The notes beneath the pieces are model-generated. The model was not told the origin of the DNA, made no database searches, and worked only from the letters and a program-made list of their open reading frames with translations. Below are positions 51,553 to 62,225 of a stretch of DNA of 64,000 bases, piece by piece. The stretch's first letter is position 1. Every line of letters starts with the position of its first letter. The position numbers were made by a program, and so were the translations under genes. The DNA lies in contig NZ_OU343031.1 of assembly GCF_910593725.1 (NCBI RefSeq), positions 682,001 through 746,000 on the forward strand, in the 5' to 3' direction. This stretch comes from Candidatus Vallotiella hemipterorum. GTDB lineage: Bacteria > Pseudomonadota > Gammaproteobacteria > Burkholderiales > Burkholderiaceae.

Positions 51553-53161
51553 CTAATATATTAAAAAATACATAATTTTATATAAATATTTATGTATTAA
51601 TAATATAAAAATATTGCTTATATTTATCTTAGTAAATATTCTTAGTGAGTTTATTATTTAATATGCTTAAAGCAATTTAGTTAGCACTTATATTATATTA
51701 GGGCTATATCCATTATCCCTAATAAATTTCTTACGATTATAAAGGTATGTTATATTAAACGTAAGTCTTTTTGAAAAATTAATAATCTTAATATATAAAT
51801 TCCTAAAATTTAGCTTAATTTCCATTAAAAAATTTAATAAAAATATTAACTTTTTTCAAAAAATTAATCTAATTTAAGTAGAGGAATATATCTTTATAGG
51901 ATAGAACTAAACTAATATTAGTTACATACGTTAAAAATTTTGATACTATCTCTACTTATTACAGTAGTATACTTTATATTAAAAAATTCGTATTCTAAAT
52001 TAGTTAATAATATAAAATTATTAAAATTAATTTTGATTTAATCGTTATGTAGCGCTGTTTAAGTTAACGCCATCTGTATTAGTATTATTTAGAACTTTTG
52101 TACATTAAGAAAAATTATATAAATCTAATGCTAGATTGCGAGGCATATTTTATGCTAAAAATAATTAATCCTATACCAAGCCAAATTTAGTATGTTTTCA
52201 TGCGAAAAATATACCAGGGTATTCCTAAGTTTAAATAATAAAACTATATTTATACTTTTTATAGATAATAATATCTGACCTAAGTATTGCATAAGATTAT
52301 GCGCTACCTAAGCGAATCTAAAAAAATTCAATAGTTTCTCGTTAAGAACGGATAAAAAATAGCTTGATTAGCTTTATATCTACGACTGAATATATAAAAT
52401 TTTAATACTTTTATTAAGCTATATATCTAGTTAAAAGTACTCAATATCACTCCATGCTATATAATAAAGTTTATTATTATAGGTAACTGCTTATGGACTT
52501 TATTAAATTTTTAAGATTCCATTAATCGACTCTTATTATAAAGCGCATTTGTTTATACATATTTATAATTACAGTATCTAAAAAATTTTTTAAAATTGTG
52601 CTATAGTTTTTTATAAATCTAATGTGGCGTCTTACTTAATAAGTAAAGTTATAGTCATAATTTCTATTAATTGCACTAATCTAATAAATACTTACTATAA
52701 AGTATCTCCCTGATAAATTATTTAACGTTAACTTTACGTCAAGGTAGTAAAAATATATTATATATTAGTATAACCTTAGTGTAAGATTAACTAAAATATT
52801 GCAATGCTCTGATATAGAAAAGCTTTAGATAAGAATGATGATTTATCTTATACTATTGACAGGCATATATAAATTAATACTAGATACGGGGTATATGTAT
52901 ACTTGTAGTAGGATCTGTACAAGAGTAAATGTTTTATATAAATTACTATCTAGTATCTGACTATTATCAGAAAAAATGGGTGTTAAACATAAAAACTCTA
53001 GCTTGGTTGCTAAGATAATCTGTTATAGATTAATGTAGATAATCCCTATTAAGGGATTTATTAAAGATTGCACGACTAGTTATAACTTCAGAAAAATCAT
53101 ATTTATATTTAGAACTAGGTATTATGCACGGCGCACATTATCTATATCATAATGCGTTTAT
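51553..53161. other. Very AT-rich desert, last part
   Basis: 1609 nt between tRNA-Arg and prlC without any recognisable gene. Near the prlC stop, CATTAT, 7-nt loop, ATAATG (53136-53154) may be the prlC 3' hairpin, extendable outward by a GC pair with a bulge. Confidence 0.6.
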
Positions 53162-55249
53162 TTATTCGCTCATGCCATTTAGACGAAGCCATGCATTTAT
53201 ACATGGCTTGCGCCCACGGAAGGCCCTGAACGACGCCATTGCAGAGCGGCTTCCGCCAACCTCAAGTATCTGCGTGCAATAGCGTTTCCCTGTCTCGGGA
53301 TTAAGTACACTACCGTCGGTACCAGCCGCCTCTTCGAAAGCAGCATAAGCGTCGGCTGATAAAATTTCAGCCCATTTATAGCTATAGTAGCCTGCAGCAT
53401 AGCCGCCCGAAAATATGTGACTGAATGTGTTGGGCCATCGCGAAAATAATGCTTGTGGAACAACATGCCATCTATCACTAATCTGACAGGCTAGTTCGCT
53501 AATGCTTAATTCACCGTCAGGCTCGTATGTTGTGTGAAGCTGCATATCAAACTTTGCTAAAACGATTTGTTGAAGTGTGTCAAGCCCGTTTTGGAAGTTT
53601 CGTGCTGCAAGCATTTTACTGAACAGATGGTGCGGTAGTGGTTTTCCAGTATCTACGTGTGAAGTCATGCTAGTTAGAACATCCCACTCCCAACAAAAGT
53701 TTTCCATAAACTGCGACGGCAACTCGACTGCATCCCATTCAACGCCATTGATACCAGAGGCATCTAATTCCTCGATTTGAGTAAGCATGTGATGCAAGCC
53801 GTGGCCGAACTCATGGAACAAGGTAATAACCTCACTATGCGTAAGGCAGGATGGTTTACCACTAAGGGGCGCCGAGAAGTTGCACATTAAATAAGCTACT
53901 GGGGTTTGCAGCGTGCCATCAGCGCAGCGGTATCGGGAACGTCCATCATCCATCCATGCGCCGCTGCTCTTGCTATCACGGGCATATAAATCTAGATAGA
54001 ACTGGGCCAGCAATGTACCGTTATGATTTTCAACGTGGAAAAACTGTGTGTTTGGATACCACTTGTTTATTGTTACACTTGGTTTGATTAGTACGTTGAA
54101 TAGAACCTCAGTAACCCGAAAGAGACCCTGTAGTACACCAGATTCTGGAAAATACTGCTTGACCTCATCTTCGGAGAACTCGTAGTATTTTTGCCGCAGC
54201 TTTTCTGAAGCGTAAGCAATATCAAACGCTTCGAGCTTCTCAAGACCCAGCTCATTATCTGAAAATTCTCGTAGCTGCACCCAGTTTTTTTCTGCATATG
54301 GACGAGCGCGTCGCGCTAGGTCATTAAGAAATATCATAACCTGCTCAGGCGAATCCGCCATCTTTGGCTGAAGTGATACTTGTGCGAAATTTTTATAGCC
54401 AAGTATTGCAGCTTCTTCTGAACGCAGCTTCAGCTGCTTAGTCATATTCATAGTGTTATCCCACTGAGGCTTTCCATTGCCGTAGTCGGGCCCGAGTTCT
54501 GAAGCGCGAGTCACATATGCTTGATACATTGCCTTACGCATAGGACGATATTCTGCGTACTGTAGTACCGGAAAGTACGAAGGAAAATGAAGTGTAAATT
54601 TCCAGCCTGGCTTGCTATCTTTTACGGCTGCTTGCCTTGCTGAAACGATTACGTCTATAGGAAGACCCGCAAGTTGCGCATCATCTGTTACAAAGTATGC
54701 GTATGCATTCGTCGCATCGAGCACGTTGTCTGAAAATTCCTTGGATAGCAGGGCCTGCTGCTTACGTAATTGCGTAAAGCGCTGCTTGCTATGTGCTGGT
54801 AGCTCAACACCAGATAGACGAAAATTGCGTAATATATTTTTAAGAATTCTTTTTCTAACGTTGCTTAACTGTTTATATTCGCTACTACTTACAATAGCCT
54901 TATATTTTTCGTATAACGCAAGGTTCTGACTAAGGTTAGACCAAAATTCGGTTACACGCGGCAAATTTTGCGCGTGTGCTGCACGGAGCTCTGGTGTATC
55001 GGCAACGGCACTCAGATGGCAAATCAGGTTCCATACGCGCGATAATGGCTCAATAGCTTCCTCAACTATTTTAAACGTCGCTTCCCAGGTGTTTGGAGTT
55101 TGCGGCGCACTGGCGTGTAATACCGCATCGTTTGAAGATTTAAGCAGTACATCAAGCGCTGGAGTTACATGCTTAGCCCGAATCGATGTAAATCGAGGTA
55201 GCTCTGCTAAATTAAGCAACGGATTTGAGGTGGCAGTCTGAGCAGCCAT
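53162..55249 (-). CDS. prlC: Oligopeptidase A (M3 family metallopeptidase)
   Basis: Encodes 695 aa, the normal size for the zinc oligopeptidase that degrades short peptides such as cleaved signal peptides in the cytoplasm. The zinc motif HEFGH lies in TLFHEFGHGLHHMLTQIEEL, and the third ligand region reads WDAVELPSQFMENF. The N-terminus reads MAAQTATSNPLLNLAELPRF. It lies 10 nt after folD on the same strand, the order seen in Burkholderia. Confidence 0.95.
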   Translation of the reverse strand: MAAQTATSNPLLNLAELPRFTSIRAKHVTPALDVLLKSSNDAVLHASAPQTPNTWEATFKIVEEAIEPLSRVWNLICHLSAVADTPELRAAHAQNLPRVTEFWSNLSQNLALYEKYKAIVSSSEYKQLSNVRKRILKNILRNFRLSGVELPAHSKQRFTQLRKQQALLSKEFSDNVLDATNAYAYFVTDDAQLAGLPIDVIVSARQAAVKDSKPGWKFTLHFPSYFPVLQYAEYRPMRKAMYQAYVTRASELGPDYGNGKPQWDNTMNMTKQLKLRSEEAAILGYKNFAQVSLQPKMADSPEQVMIFLNDLARRARPYAEKNWVQLREFSDNELGLEKLEAFDIAYASEKLRQKYYEFSEDEVKQYFPESGVLQGLFRVTEVLFNVLIKPSVTINKWYPNTQFFHVENHNGTLLAQFYLDLYARDSKSSGAWMDDGRSRYRCADGTLQTPVAYLMCNFSAPLSGKPSCLTHSEVITLFHEFGHGLHHMLTQIEELDASGINGVEWDAVELPSQFMENFCWEWDVLTSMTSHVDTGKPLPHHLFSKMLAARNFQNGLDTLQQIVLAKFDMQLHTTYEPDGELSISELACQISDRWHVVPQALFSRWPNTFSHIFSGGYAAGYYSYKWAEILSADAYAAFEEAAGTDGSVLNPETGKRYCTQILEVGGSRSAMASFRAFRGRKPCINAWLRLNGMSE

Positions 55250-55259
55250 AATGTTCCTG

Positions 55260-56180
55260 TTATATTAAGAGAGTTTGCAATCTAGTAGAGCACAACCCCC
55301 CGCTTAACCTAGTGCAATCGCACCCGTTACCCCCGGCTGCACGATCTGCTGCTTCGATTGTGCTAATTAGTAGCATCGTAATTGTCATTGGACCAACACC
55401 GCCGGGTACTGGTGTGAGGTAGCCAGCAACCTCACGAACGCTGGCGAAATCTACATCTCCGCACAGCTTACCATCATCGTCTCGACTTATACCGACGTCA
55501 ATAACTGTCGCGCCGGGTTTAACCATGCTAGCTGTCACTAAGTTGCGCTTGCCTGTCGCTGCAACAATAATATCCGCACTGCGCGTATGTACCGCTAGAT
55601 CACGCGTCTTCCGGCCGCATATCGTCACAGTTGCATCTGCTTGAACTAGCAGCATGGCTATCGGCTTGCCAACAATATTTGAGCGACCGATTACCACTGC
55701 ATTAGCGCCGGCTAGCGGGATTCCTTGATACTCTAACATTTTTAGAACACCTGATGCCGTACAAGGCCGAAATAAGGGCTTGCCAGTCATTAATGCGCCA
55801 GCATTAGCGATATGGAAACCATCGACGTCTTTTTCTGGCGCTATCATTTCGATAATCTTATACGCATTTATATGCGGAGGAAGCGGTAGCTGGACTAGAA
55901 TACCATGGATCTTAGGATCGCTATTGAGCACTCCGATACGGGTAAGTAGGTCAGCTTCTGTCAGATCATCTGTATAGCAATCATAGACCGAATACAATCC
56001 ATTATCGTTACATGCTTTAATTTTATTGCGAACATAGATTTGACTAGCAACATTGTTTCCAACCAGTATCACGGCTAGGCCGGGCTGGTAACCTCGTGCG
56101 GTAAGTTCGGCGGTACGTTCGGCTACCTCGGCGCGTAGCTGTTGAGACAGGAGGAGGCCGTCAATGATTCTAGCTGTCAT
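55260..56180 (-). CDS. folD: Methylenetetrahydrofolate dehydrogenase / cyclohydrolase, C-terminally extended
   Basis: Encodes 306 aa. It interconverts methylene-, methenyl- and formyl-tetrahydrofolate using NADP. Signatures are [34 protein letters not shown] and [14 protein letters not shown]. Relatives end about 20 residues earlier, near the IEAAD helix. Here the frame runs on with a cysteine-rich, unmatched tail ([20 protein letters not shown]) into the space before prlC. A lost stop codon or late frameshift explains this best. The catalytic core is intact. Confidence 0.93.
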   Translation of the reverse strand: MTARIIDGLLLSQQLRAEVAERTAELTARGYQPGLAVILVGNNVASQIYVRNKIKACNDNGLYSVYDCYTDDLTEADLLTRIGVLNSDPKIHGILVQLPLPPHINAYKIIEMIAPEKDVDGFHIANAGALMTGKPLFRPCTASGVLKMLEYQGIPLAGANAVVIGRSNIVGKPIAMLLVQADATVTICGRKTRDLAVHTRSADIIVAATGKRNLVTASMVKPGATVIDVGISRDDDGKLCGDVDFASVREVAGYLTPVPGGVGPMTITMLLISTIEAADRAAGGNGCDCTRLSGGLCSTRLQTLLI

Positions 56181-58072
56181 AGGCTGGGATACTAGATTGA
56201 TTTATCAAGGTTTAAGACAGTAGTAAAAGCGAGCCTAAATTAGGCTTATACGGTCAGTGGTTACGAGTGACTTAAAAGCTTGATTTATGGCTATAGACTG
56301 TTTGTTTTGTTTACATATATGTTATTTGTAGGTCACTCCTATTTTTTCATAAGGCTAGGCTTCGTGAGTTAACCTTACGGCGATACATTTACATTCAGTC
56401 TACATAATACTCCCGCCGTGCGTTTCAACTATCTTAATCAGTATGCTATATCATCACCCTAGCAATGTAGTTATCTAACTAATGCTCTTGTATAGTTAGT
56501 TTTTGGCGCGTACGCTCATGTTCTAACTTAGTCTAGTCTAGCTTTATAGAATGTTTTTTCAATGGAATGCATTGCGTTTTATCGATGCAGCTAATCATGT
56601 AACTGGTTGACAAAAAATTGTATTTTTAGCAATGAGAGCCACTCTTATGGCTTAAGCTAACGCACGCTGCATATGCTTAAAACAAGCATCTGTACTGTGT
56701 GACTGCTTATAAACATAGAGAAACTATTTTTGCGATTATGAAGAAGACTAACAGTGGACATGAGTCTTCAGGGGTCTATACTGCACTAAAGCAGATTGCT
56801 CTCTTATCATTTAAGCTTTCTGTCGCGTGCAGTGACTAAGTCTACATATTATGTTTATAACAGGTTGCTGTGCTGCTAATAAAGCGGGTCTACTAGGAGG
56901 GGTTTTAAGTTTTTTAGCCCATGTATAGACGGTATGCCACGCATGCGGTCTAAGCGAATGCGTTAGAATAGTTTAAAGGCTTCTCAAAAATAAATTTTTT
57001 GCACGACGGATTTTCAGCAGGTTGAATAAAGACTTTCTTAATTAGCACTGGGTGGCTCTTAATAACTCGTGGCTACGAGCATATATTATGCGACAATGCG
57101 AATGAATATATTTTCGATATAGTTTCTAATTACCCTGTCAAGCACTGCTTTAAAGGCTGTTTCCTAAAACTCTCATAAAAAGTTTTATCTAACGTATGGT
57201 GATTTCACTGCCGCACTGTTGAGTGTCTGATTTACATCTAACGCTCGTTGTATATTGTTATAAAACACTTTGGGTGGTTCGTAGGTAGCTTAGCTTCACT
57301 TATCGAGATCGCGTGCTCTCAGTTAATTTAATACCTAAATAGAGAACCGGATGATCTCTATGTCTTGTAATACTCTCTCCAGAAGATCTAGTTTTAAGAA
57401 TATCACGCACCTACTGATAAAATAATCGCAGGTATCAACAGGAAGATTTATGCGCACGAGGTCAGTACTTCAGTAAAGAAGTTTGAATCGCATCGTATAA
57501 TCACACACATTGTCTTTCTGAGATAGTATCTCATAGTCGATTTATATAAATAAACGAATTCTTTGGGTCATGTCGTAACATCTGTTTTAAGGGTCCATGC
57601 GTCACTATAACAGGCGAATATGCTTCTGTTCGCTCGAAGTTTATTGCCCTCATAACGCAATAGTTCTATAAAGTCTAGCTTCTAGCGCCGTTGTTCGAGC
57701 TAATTTAGTTTTTATGGAACTACGCTCATCCTAATTAATAACAAAAGAGTAGGTGTTAAGTCACTCGAGGTTGCAGCGAGAGCTATATTCTACACAGGTC
57801 AAAAACCATTCCGTTAATATGGAGAAGAGCATGGTGAAAACATTAAAGGCGTAAAAATATATTTGTAGAAATACTGCGATAAAGCTTATAGATTCGCAAA
57901 ATTTTAGGATTGTATCGAAGAAATTTTTATACTGTAAGAAATCATCTCTCATTTGAAAATTTTGTTGCGCAGGCTTAGACCGGGTCTTTACAATTCTGCG
58001 TACACTCCGGCCAGGTTACTGTATCTGGTCGCCTGGTGCAGCACGTTCCCCATACAGGACTAGGAGACGCTC
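56181..58072. other. Long gene-free spacer between folD and aceE
   Basis: 1892 nt. As I recall the Burkholderia order, a two-component sensor kinase and response regulator lie between folD and aceE; neither is recognisable. Composition is about 40 percent G+C in a sampled line, much higher than in the 47.7-53.1 kb desert, so decay here looks younger. The only open frame of any size (57761-57952, minus) has no family features. Confidence 0.55.
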
Positions 58073-60772
58073 ATGTCTGCCGTACCCGAGGAAGTGATGA
58101 AGTATGTCGCTGCCGAAAAAGATAGTGACCCACAAGAAACCGCAGAATGGCTCGAAGCTTTGGATGGTGTGCTGTCGTTTGTAGGACCTAAGCGCGCTCA
58201 TTATCTAATTGAGAAGCAGATAGAATTTGCGCGTGTCCATGGGGAGCATCTGCCGTTCTCTGGAAACACGCCGTACATCAATACAATTCCGGTGTCCGAA
58301 CAAGCTAAAAATCCCGGAGATCAGGATATTGAACACCGGATCCGGTCATATACGCGATGGAATGCTCTAGCAATGGTGCTACGAGCAAGCAAGAATACAA
58401 ATGTCGGTGGGCACATCGCATCTTTTGCATCGGCTGCTACACTTTATGATGTCGGGTACAACCATTTTTGGCATGCACCGAGTGCGCAACACGGCGGAGA
58501 TTTAGTGTTTGTTCAAGGCCACTCATCTCCTGGCATTTATTCGCGTGCATTTCTATTAGGTCGACTCACCGAGGAGCAGCTAGACAACTTCCGGCAAGAG
58601 GTTGAAGGTAAGGGAATCTCATCGTATCCACACCCATGGCTGATGCCTAATTTCTGGCAGTTCCCTACGGTATCAATGGGTCTAGGTCCGATTATGGCGA
58701 TCTACCAGGCTCGTTTCATGCGCTATCTCGAGGCGCGTAACATCGCGAAGACTACAGGGCGTAAGGTTTGGGCTTTTCTCGGTGATGGCGAGACAGACGA
58801 GCCAGAGTCACTCGGCGCAATTGGCATGGCTGGGCGAGAAAAGCTCGATAATCTTGTGTTCGTGATCAACTGCAACCTACAGCGGCTAGATGGTCCAGTT
58901 CGAGGAAACGGAAACATTATCAAGGAGTTAGAGTCCGAATTCCGAGGTTCGGCTTGGAATGTGATCAAGGTAATTTGGGGCAGCCGTTGGGATTCGCTAT
59001 TCACGCGTGATAAAACGGGCGTATTGATGCGTCGGATGATGGAAGTAGTCGATGGTGAATACCAGACATATAAGTCGGAATCTGGCGCTTATGTGCGCGA
59101 GCATTTCTTCAACACACCAGAACTTAAAGCTTTGGTAGAAGATTGGTCGGATGACGATATTTGGAATTTGAACCGAGGGGGCCACGATCCTCATAAGATT
59201 TATGCTGCATTTCACGCGGCCCAACACAATGTCGGACAGCCGACCGTGATCCTTGCAAAAACGATAAAAGGCTACGGGATGGGTCGGGCTGGGCAAGCAA
59301 TGAACATTACTCACCAGCAAAAAAAGATGCAGGTGGACCACCTGAAGAAATTCCGCGATCAGTTCCGGCTGCCTATTTCAGATGATGAAATCGGTACGAT
59401 ACCTTACTTGAAGTTTGAGGAGGGTTCAAAAAATCTCGAGTACATGCGTCAGCACAGACTAGCGCTCGGCGGATATTTGCCACAGAGAAGGATGAAGGCC
59501 GATACGTCGTTAGAGGTACCGCCACTATCTACCTTCAGGGCGATGCTTAGGGGCAGCGGCGAAGGACGGGAGATTTCGACTACGATGGCGTTTGTGCGGA
59601 TTTTAAGTATCCTCTTAAAGGATAAGTCTCTCGGTAAACGAATAGTGCCTATCGTGCCAGACGAATCGCGAACCTTCGGCATGGAAGGGCTATTCCGTCA
59701 GATTGGTATCTGGAATCAAGAGGGACAGAAGTATGTTCCAGAAGACTCTGATCAGTTAATGTTTTATAAGGAATCGATGACCGGACAGATTCTTCAGGAA
59801 GGCATTAATGAGGCTGGTGGTATTTGCGACTGGATCGCAGCGGCGACGTCTTATTCGACGCACAACGAGATTATGGTGCCATTTTACATCTTCTATTCGA
59901 TGTTTGGCTTTCAACGTGTTGGTGATTTAGCTTGGGCCGCCGGCGATATGAGATCGCGAGGCTTCTTGCTTGGCGGCACTGCGGGACGCACTACGCTTAA
60001 TGGTGAGGGGTTGCAGCATGAGGATGGGCATTCGCTATTATGGGCGTCATCAATTCCTAATTGTGTCAGCTATGATCCAACATTTGGCTACGAGCTTGCG
60101 GTAATTATCCAAGATGGCTTGCGCCGCATGCTCCAGGATCAGCAGGACGTATTTTATTACCTAACGGTAATGAACGAAAACTACGAGCATCCTGGAATGC
60201 CAGAGGGGGAGTATGTTTCGAAACACATCCTTAAAGGCATGTATTTATTACGTAAGTCTGATGTAGATAAGAATGCTCCGCGCGTCCAATTACTTGGTGC
60301 TGGCACAATCCTAAACGAAGTAATTGCTGCAGCTGAGTTGCTTAAGAGTGACTGGGGTGTGGCCTCCGACCTTTGGAGTGTGCCTAGTTTCACTGAACTG
60401 GCTCGAGAGGGGCATGCAATACAGCGTCAGAATTTGCTTAATCCGCTCTCAGCACCTAAGCTATCGCATGTGCAAACCCTTCTTCAAAATACAGAGGGTC
60501 CCGTAATTGCGTCTACAGACTATGTACGCTCGCTAGCCGAGCAGATTCGCGCATTCGTACCACGTCGTTATATAGTTCTTGGTACTGACGGCTTTGGTCG
60601 TTCTGATACGCGTGAGAAGTTACGTCATTTCTTCGAGGTCGGTCGCCATTGGATTACCGTAGCCGCACTATACGCATTAGCTAACGAAGATACGAATAAC
60701 TATAAACTAGTGGCGAAAGCGCTTCAGAAATACAACCTTGATCCGGCTAAGCCGAACCCGATAACTATCTAA
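58073..60772 (+). CDS. aceE: Pyruvate dehydrogenase E1 component, homodimeric type
   Basis: Encodes 899 aa. The thiamine diphosphate motif starts GDGETDEPESLGAIGMAGRE and ends in NCN (VFVINCNLQRLDGPV). The N-terminal part DPQETAEWLEALDGVLSFVG and the central STTMAFVRILSILLKDKSLG are typical of the AceE type. It decarboxylates pyruvate and acetylates the lipoyl group of AceF. TAGGAG lies 7 nt before the ATG. It is first of aceE-aceF-lpdA. Confidence 0.97.
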   Translation: MSAVPEEVMKYVAAEKDSDPQETAEWLEALDGVLSFVGPKRAHYLIEKQIEFARVHGEHLPFSGNTPYINTIPVSEQAKNPGDQDIEHRIRSYTRWNALAMVLRASKNTNVGGHIASFASAATLYDVGYNHFWHAPSAQHGGDLVFVQGHSSPGIYSRAFLLGRLTEEQLDNFRQEVEGKGISSYPHPWLMPNFWQFPTVSMGLGPIMAIYQARFMRYLEARNIAKTTGRKVWAFLGDGETDEPESLGAIGMAGREKLDNLVFVINCNLQRLDGPVRGNGNIIKELESEFRGSAWNVIKVIWGSRWDSLFTRDKTGVLMRRMMEVVDGEYQTYKSESGAYVREHFFNTPELKALVEDWSDDDIWNLNRGGHDPHKIYAAFHAAQHNVGQPTVILAKTIKGYGMGRAGQAMNITHQQKKMQVDHLKKFRDQFRLPISDDEIGTIPYLKFEEGSKNLEYMRQHRLALGGYLPQRRMKADTSLEVPPLSTFRAMLRGSGEGREISTTMAFVRILSILLKDKSLGKRIVPIVPDESRTFGMEGLFRQIGIWNQEGQKYVPEDSDQLMFYKESMTGQILQEGINEAGGICDWIAAATSYSTHNEIMVPFYIFYSMFGFQRVGDLAWAAGDMRSRGFLLGGTAGRTTLNGEGLQHEDGHSLLWASSIPNCVSYDPTFGYELAVIIQDGLRRMLQDQQDVFYYLTVMNENYEHPGMPEGEYVSKHILKGMYLLRKSDVDKNAPRVQLLGAGTILNEVIAAAELLKSDWGVASDLWSVPSFTELAREGHAIQRQNLLNPLSAPKLSHVQTLLQNTEGPVIASTDYVRSLAEQIRAFVPRRYIVLGTDGFGRSDTREKLRHFFEVGRHWITVAALYALANEDTNNYKLVAKALQKYNLDPAKPNPITI

Positions 60773-60862
60773 CGCTTCAAGTCGCACGAATGTCCTGCCT
60801 TGCGCCGTATGCGACACAATAGCTGTCCGTCGGACAAATATAGCTTGTTGGAGACAAAATAA

Positions 60863-62179
60863 ATGAGTGAAGCGATCGAAGTAAAGGTGCCAGACATCGG
60901 CGACTATAAAAACGTACCAGTAATAGAGGTGTTAGTTAAACCAGGCGATGCTGTCGAACCAGAACAATCGCTAGTCACTCTTGAGTCAGATAAGGCGGCA
61001 ATGGATGTGCCGAGCCCAGTTGCTGGTATAGTAAAGAAACTAGAGGTTAATGTCGGCGATATAGTGTCAAAAGGCGCACTCATTGTTGTACTAGAAAGCC
61101 CTCATAGTGGGTCCTTTAAGCACGTTCACTCCTCCCCGGAAGCCTCAGTACCAGCTAGGGCATCTGTATTAGTTCAGCAGCCCTCTTCGGACTTTCTGAC
61201 TCCGCCAGTGTCGGCTCTAGAAATTCAGTCGTCGCCAGCAATTCACATTACCGGCGAACACTATGCTATTCACGCGAGTCCGTCCATACGTAAGTTCGCA
61301 AGAGAGCTTGGTGTCAAAATAGAGCGCGTATCGAGTACCTGCCACGGGGGTAGAATCACGCGCGAGGATGTGACTACCTATGTAAAGAGCGTGATTAATA
61401 AGGAGCTTGCCATATCAGCAGACTCTGCCGTATTAGACAATACAGGCTTAGATCTGCTTCCTTGGCCAAAGATCGACTTTGCTAAATTCGGCCCTATACA
61501 GGCTAAACCATTATCTAGAATTAAGAAAATATCCGGGGAGAATTTAAGACGAAACTGGGTCATGATCCCGCACGTAACGAATAACGATGAGGCCGATATT
61601 ACCGAGCTCGAGGTATTCCGAGTACAACTAAATAAGGAAAACGAGAAAACAGGAATCAAGATCACAATGCTTGCGTTCGTGATTAAGGCAGTTGTCGCTG
61701 TGTTGAGAAAATTACCAATTTTTAACACTAGTTTGGATAGGGATAATTTAATATTCAAGCAATATTTAAATATTGGTTTTGCGGCTGATACACCGAATGG
61801 ACTTACTGTTCCAGTACTCAAGAATGCCGAGAATAAAGGAGTATTCGACATAGCGCAAGAAACTGCAGAATTAGCGAGGCTAGCCCGTGCAGGCAAGCTG
61901 AAGGCAGATCAGATGCAGGGAGGGTCCATCTCAATTTCGTCGCTTGGCGGAATTGGAGGCACGCATTTTACGCCGATTATTAATGCACCAGAAGTGGCAA
62001 TCCTTGGCCTCTCCAAGAGTGCTTATAAGCCAGTGTGGGATGGAAAAAAATTTATTCCACGTTTAATGTTGCCTCTCTCACTATCGTATGATCATCGCGT
62101 GATTGATGGTGCAGAAGCTGCACGATTTAACGCTTACTTAAGTAAGATCCTCGCGGATTTCAGACGTGTAATGGTATGA
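60863..62179 (+). CDS. aceF: Dihydrolipoyl acetyltransferase (E2) with a single lipoyl domain
   Basis: Encodes 438 aa. One N-terminal lipoyl domain (1-79) has the lipoylated lysine K44 in LESDKAAMDVP. A linker rich in Pro, Ser and Ala follows, then an E1/E3-binding domain around 133-173 (HASPSIRKFARELGVKIERV). The catalytic domain ends with SLSYDHRVIDGAEAARF, with the acetyltransferase histidine and aspartate. Burkholderia relatives are about 540-550 aa with two lipoyl domains, so one appears to have been lost. The 90-nt spacer from aceE holds a small hairpin (TGTCC-GTC-GGACA). Confidence 0.95.
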   Translation: MSEAIEVKVPDIGDYKNVPVIEVLVKPGDAVEPEQSLVTLESDKAAMDVPSPVAGIVKKLEVNVGDIVSKGALIVVLESPHSGSFKHVHSSPEASVPARASVLVQQPSSDFLTPPVSALEIQSSPAIHITGEHYAIHASPSIRKFARELGVKIERVSSTCHGGRITREDVTTYVKSVINKELAISADSAVLDNTGLDLLPWPKIDFAKFGPIQAKPLSRIKKISGENLRRNWVMIPHVTNNDEADITELEVFRVQLNKENEKTGIKITMLAFVIKAVVAVLRKLPIFNTSLDRDNLIFKQYLNIGFAADTPNGLTVPVLKNAENKGVFDIAQETAELARLARAGKLKADQMQGGSISISSLGGIGGTHFTPIINAPEVAILGLSKSAYKPVWDGKKFIPRLMLPLSLSYDHRVIDGAEAARFNAYLSKILADFRRVMV

Positions 62180-62225
62180 CCAGGCTCTGTCAACATGTTG
62201 CTTAAATAAGAAAGCGGAGAGGGGA

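Noticed and set aside
57761-57952. 63-codon minus-strand open frame before aceE
   Set aside because: Hydrophobic by composition only, with no recognisable motif in a decayed spacer.
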